Source: Pseudomonadota bacterium (GTDB taxonomy: Bacteria; Pseudomonadota; Alphaproteobacteria; Rhizobiales; Rhizobiaceae). From it: 9,596 bases of DNA. The stretch is from positions 1-9,596 of the forward strand of contig JAEWKX010000170.1 in assembly GCA_023393575.1 (NCBI GenBank), in the 5' to 3' direction. The notes beneath the pieces were generated by a model. That model was not told the origin of the DNA, made no database searches, and worked only from the letters and a program-made list of their open reading frames with translations. Within the stretch, counting starts at the first letter, position 1. Each line of letters begins with the position of its first letter. Both the position numbers and the translations under genes were made by a program. Below are positions 9,400 through 9,596 of the stretch, piece by piece.

Positions 9400-9596
9400 C
9401 ATCTCGCTGCGGCCGCGCGGGCAAGGTTGGTTTCGTACTGGAGCTTGCCCGAGTAGTATTGCTTCGGCCAGGCAATATCGGTCAGCCCGATGCGCGCAGC
9501 CTCGTGCAGCACCCAGGCGGGATCGGCGAGATGCGGACGGGCGACGGCGCAGAGATCGGCGCGGCCTGCGGCTATCACCGAATTGGCGTGGTCCGC
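9399..9596 (-). CDS. Old-yellow-enzyme-like flavin reductase, C-terminal end, probably of a 2-aminobenzoyl-CoA or salicylyl-CoA monooxygenase/reductase fusion (partial)
   Basis: The minus-strand frame is open from the window edge and stops with TGA read from 9401 to 9399, giving the last 65 residues of a longer protein. The fragment reads [16 protein letters not shown], then [18 protein letters not shown] and [16 protein letters not shown]. The GRADLC-x3-ARPHLADP block corresponds to the end of the TIM barrel in the old yellow enzyme (NADH:flavin oxidoreductase) family, where the Arg helps bind FMN phosphate. The WPKQYYSGK ending resembles the C-terminus of the fused proteins annotated as 2-aminobenzoyl-CoA monooxygenase/reductase or salicylyl-CoA 5-hydroxylase, in which an N-terminal FAD monooxygenase precedes this reductase. 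The monooxygenase half would lie right of the window. A stand-alone reductase of the same family cannot be ruled out. It is followed at once by the SDR gene. Confidence 0.82.
   Translation of the reverse strand, partial: ADHANSVIAAGRADLCAVARPHLADPAWVLHEAARIGLTDIAWPKQYYSGKLQYETNLARAAAAR

Overview
The window is gene-dense, GC-rich DNA in which almost every base is coding and adjacent genes overlap or lie a few bases apart. Codon use, the Liv-type transporter and the CoA-thioester catabolic genes suggest a soil- or plant-associated alphaproteobacterium, probably of the rhizobial type. This is inferred from style; no rRNA or other marker is present. No RNA gene, insertion sequence, CRISPR array, attachment site or origin was seen, and no intergenic stretch exceeds about 10 bases.

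Left half, plus strand (1-4203): a five-gene ABC importer of the branched-chain amino acid/HAAT type. In order it encodes a periplasmic binding protein (5' end cut off by the window), two permeases (LivH, LivM) and two ATPases (LivG, LivF). Spacing and overlaps indicate one transcript. Its promoter lies left of the window.

Right half, minus strand (4188-9596, read from right to left): a six-gene operon. It starts with the last 65 codons of an old-yellow-enzyme-like protein whose C-terminus resembles the reductase half of 2-aminobenzoyl-CoA monooxygenase/reductase and salicylyl-CoA 5-hydroxylase fusions. It continues with a short-chain dehydrogenase, a crotonase-family protein, an acyl-CoA dehydrogenase, a Rid (YjgF/YER057c) family protein and a fused enoyl-CoA hydratase/3-hydroxyacyl-CoA dehydrogenase. 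Its promoter lies right of the window.

Taken together, this looks like an aerobic CoA-dependent aromatic degradation cluster resembling the 2-aminobenzoate (anthranilate) pathway described in Azoarcus evansii. That cluster is reported to combine a monooxygenase/reductase fusion, beta-oxidation enzymes, a 'translation inhibitor' (Rid) protein and an ABC binding protein. The working model is that the importer brings in an aromatic acid, a ligase outside the window activates it to a CoA thioester, the flavoprotein hydroxylates and dearomatises it, the Rid protein helps remove the amino nitrogen, and the remaining enzymes open and oxidise the ring by beta-oxidation-like chemistry. The substrate is inferred, and salicylate or another aromatic acid remains possible.

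The points most worth a second look are: (a) the crotonase lacks both canonical hydratase glutamates; (b) the Rid protein has Met where RidA has its key Arg; (c) the fused dehydrogenase ends abruptly about 7 residues after its GGPMF motif, exactly where it collides tail-to-tail with livF (16-base overlap, no terminator); (d) LivF carries Lys at the switch-histidine position.
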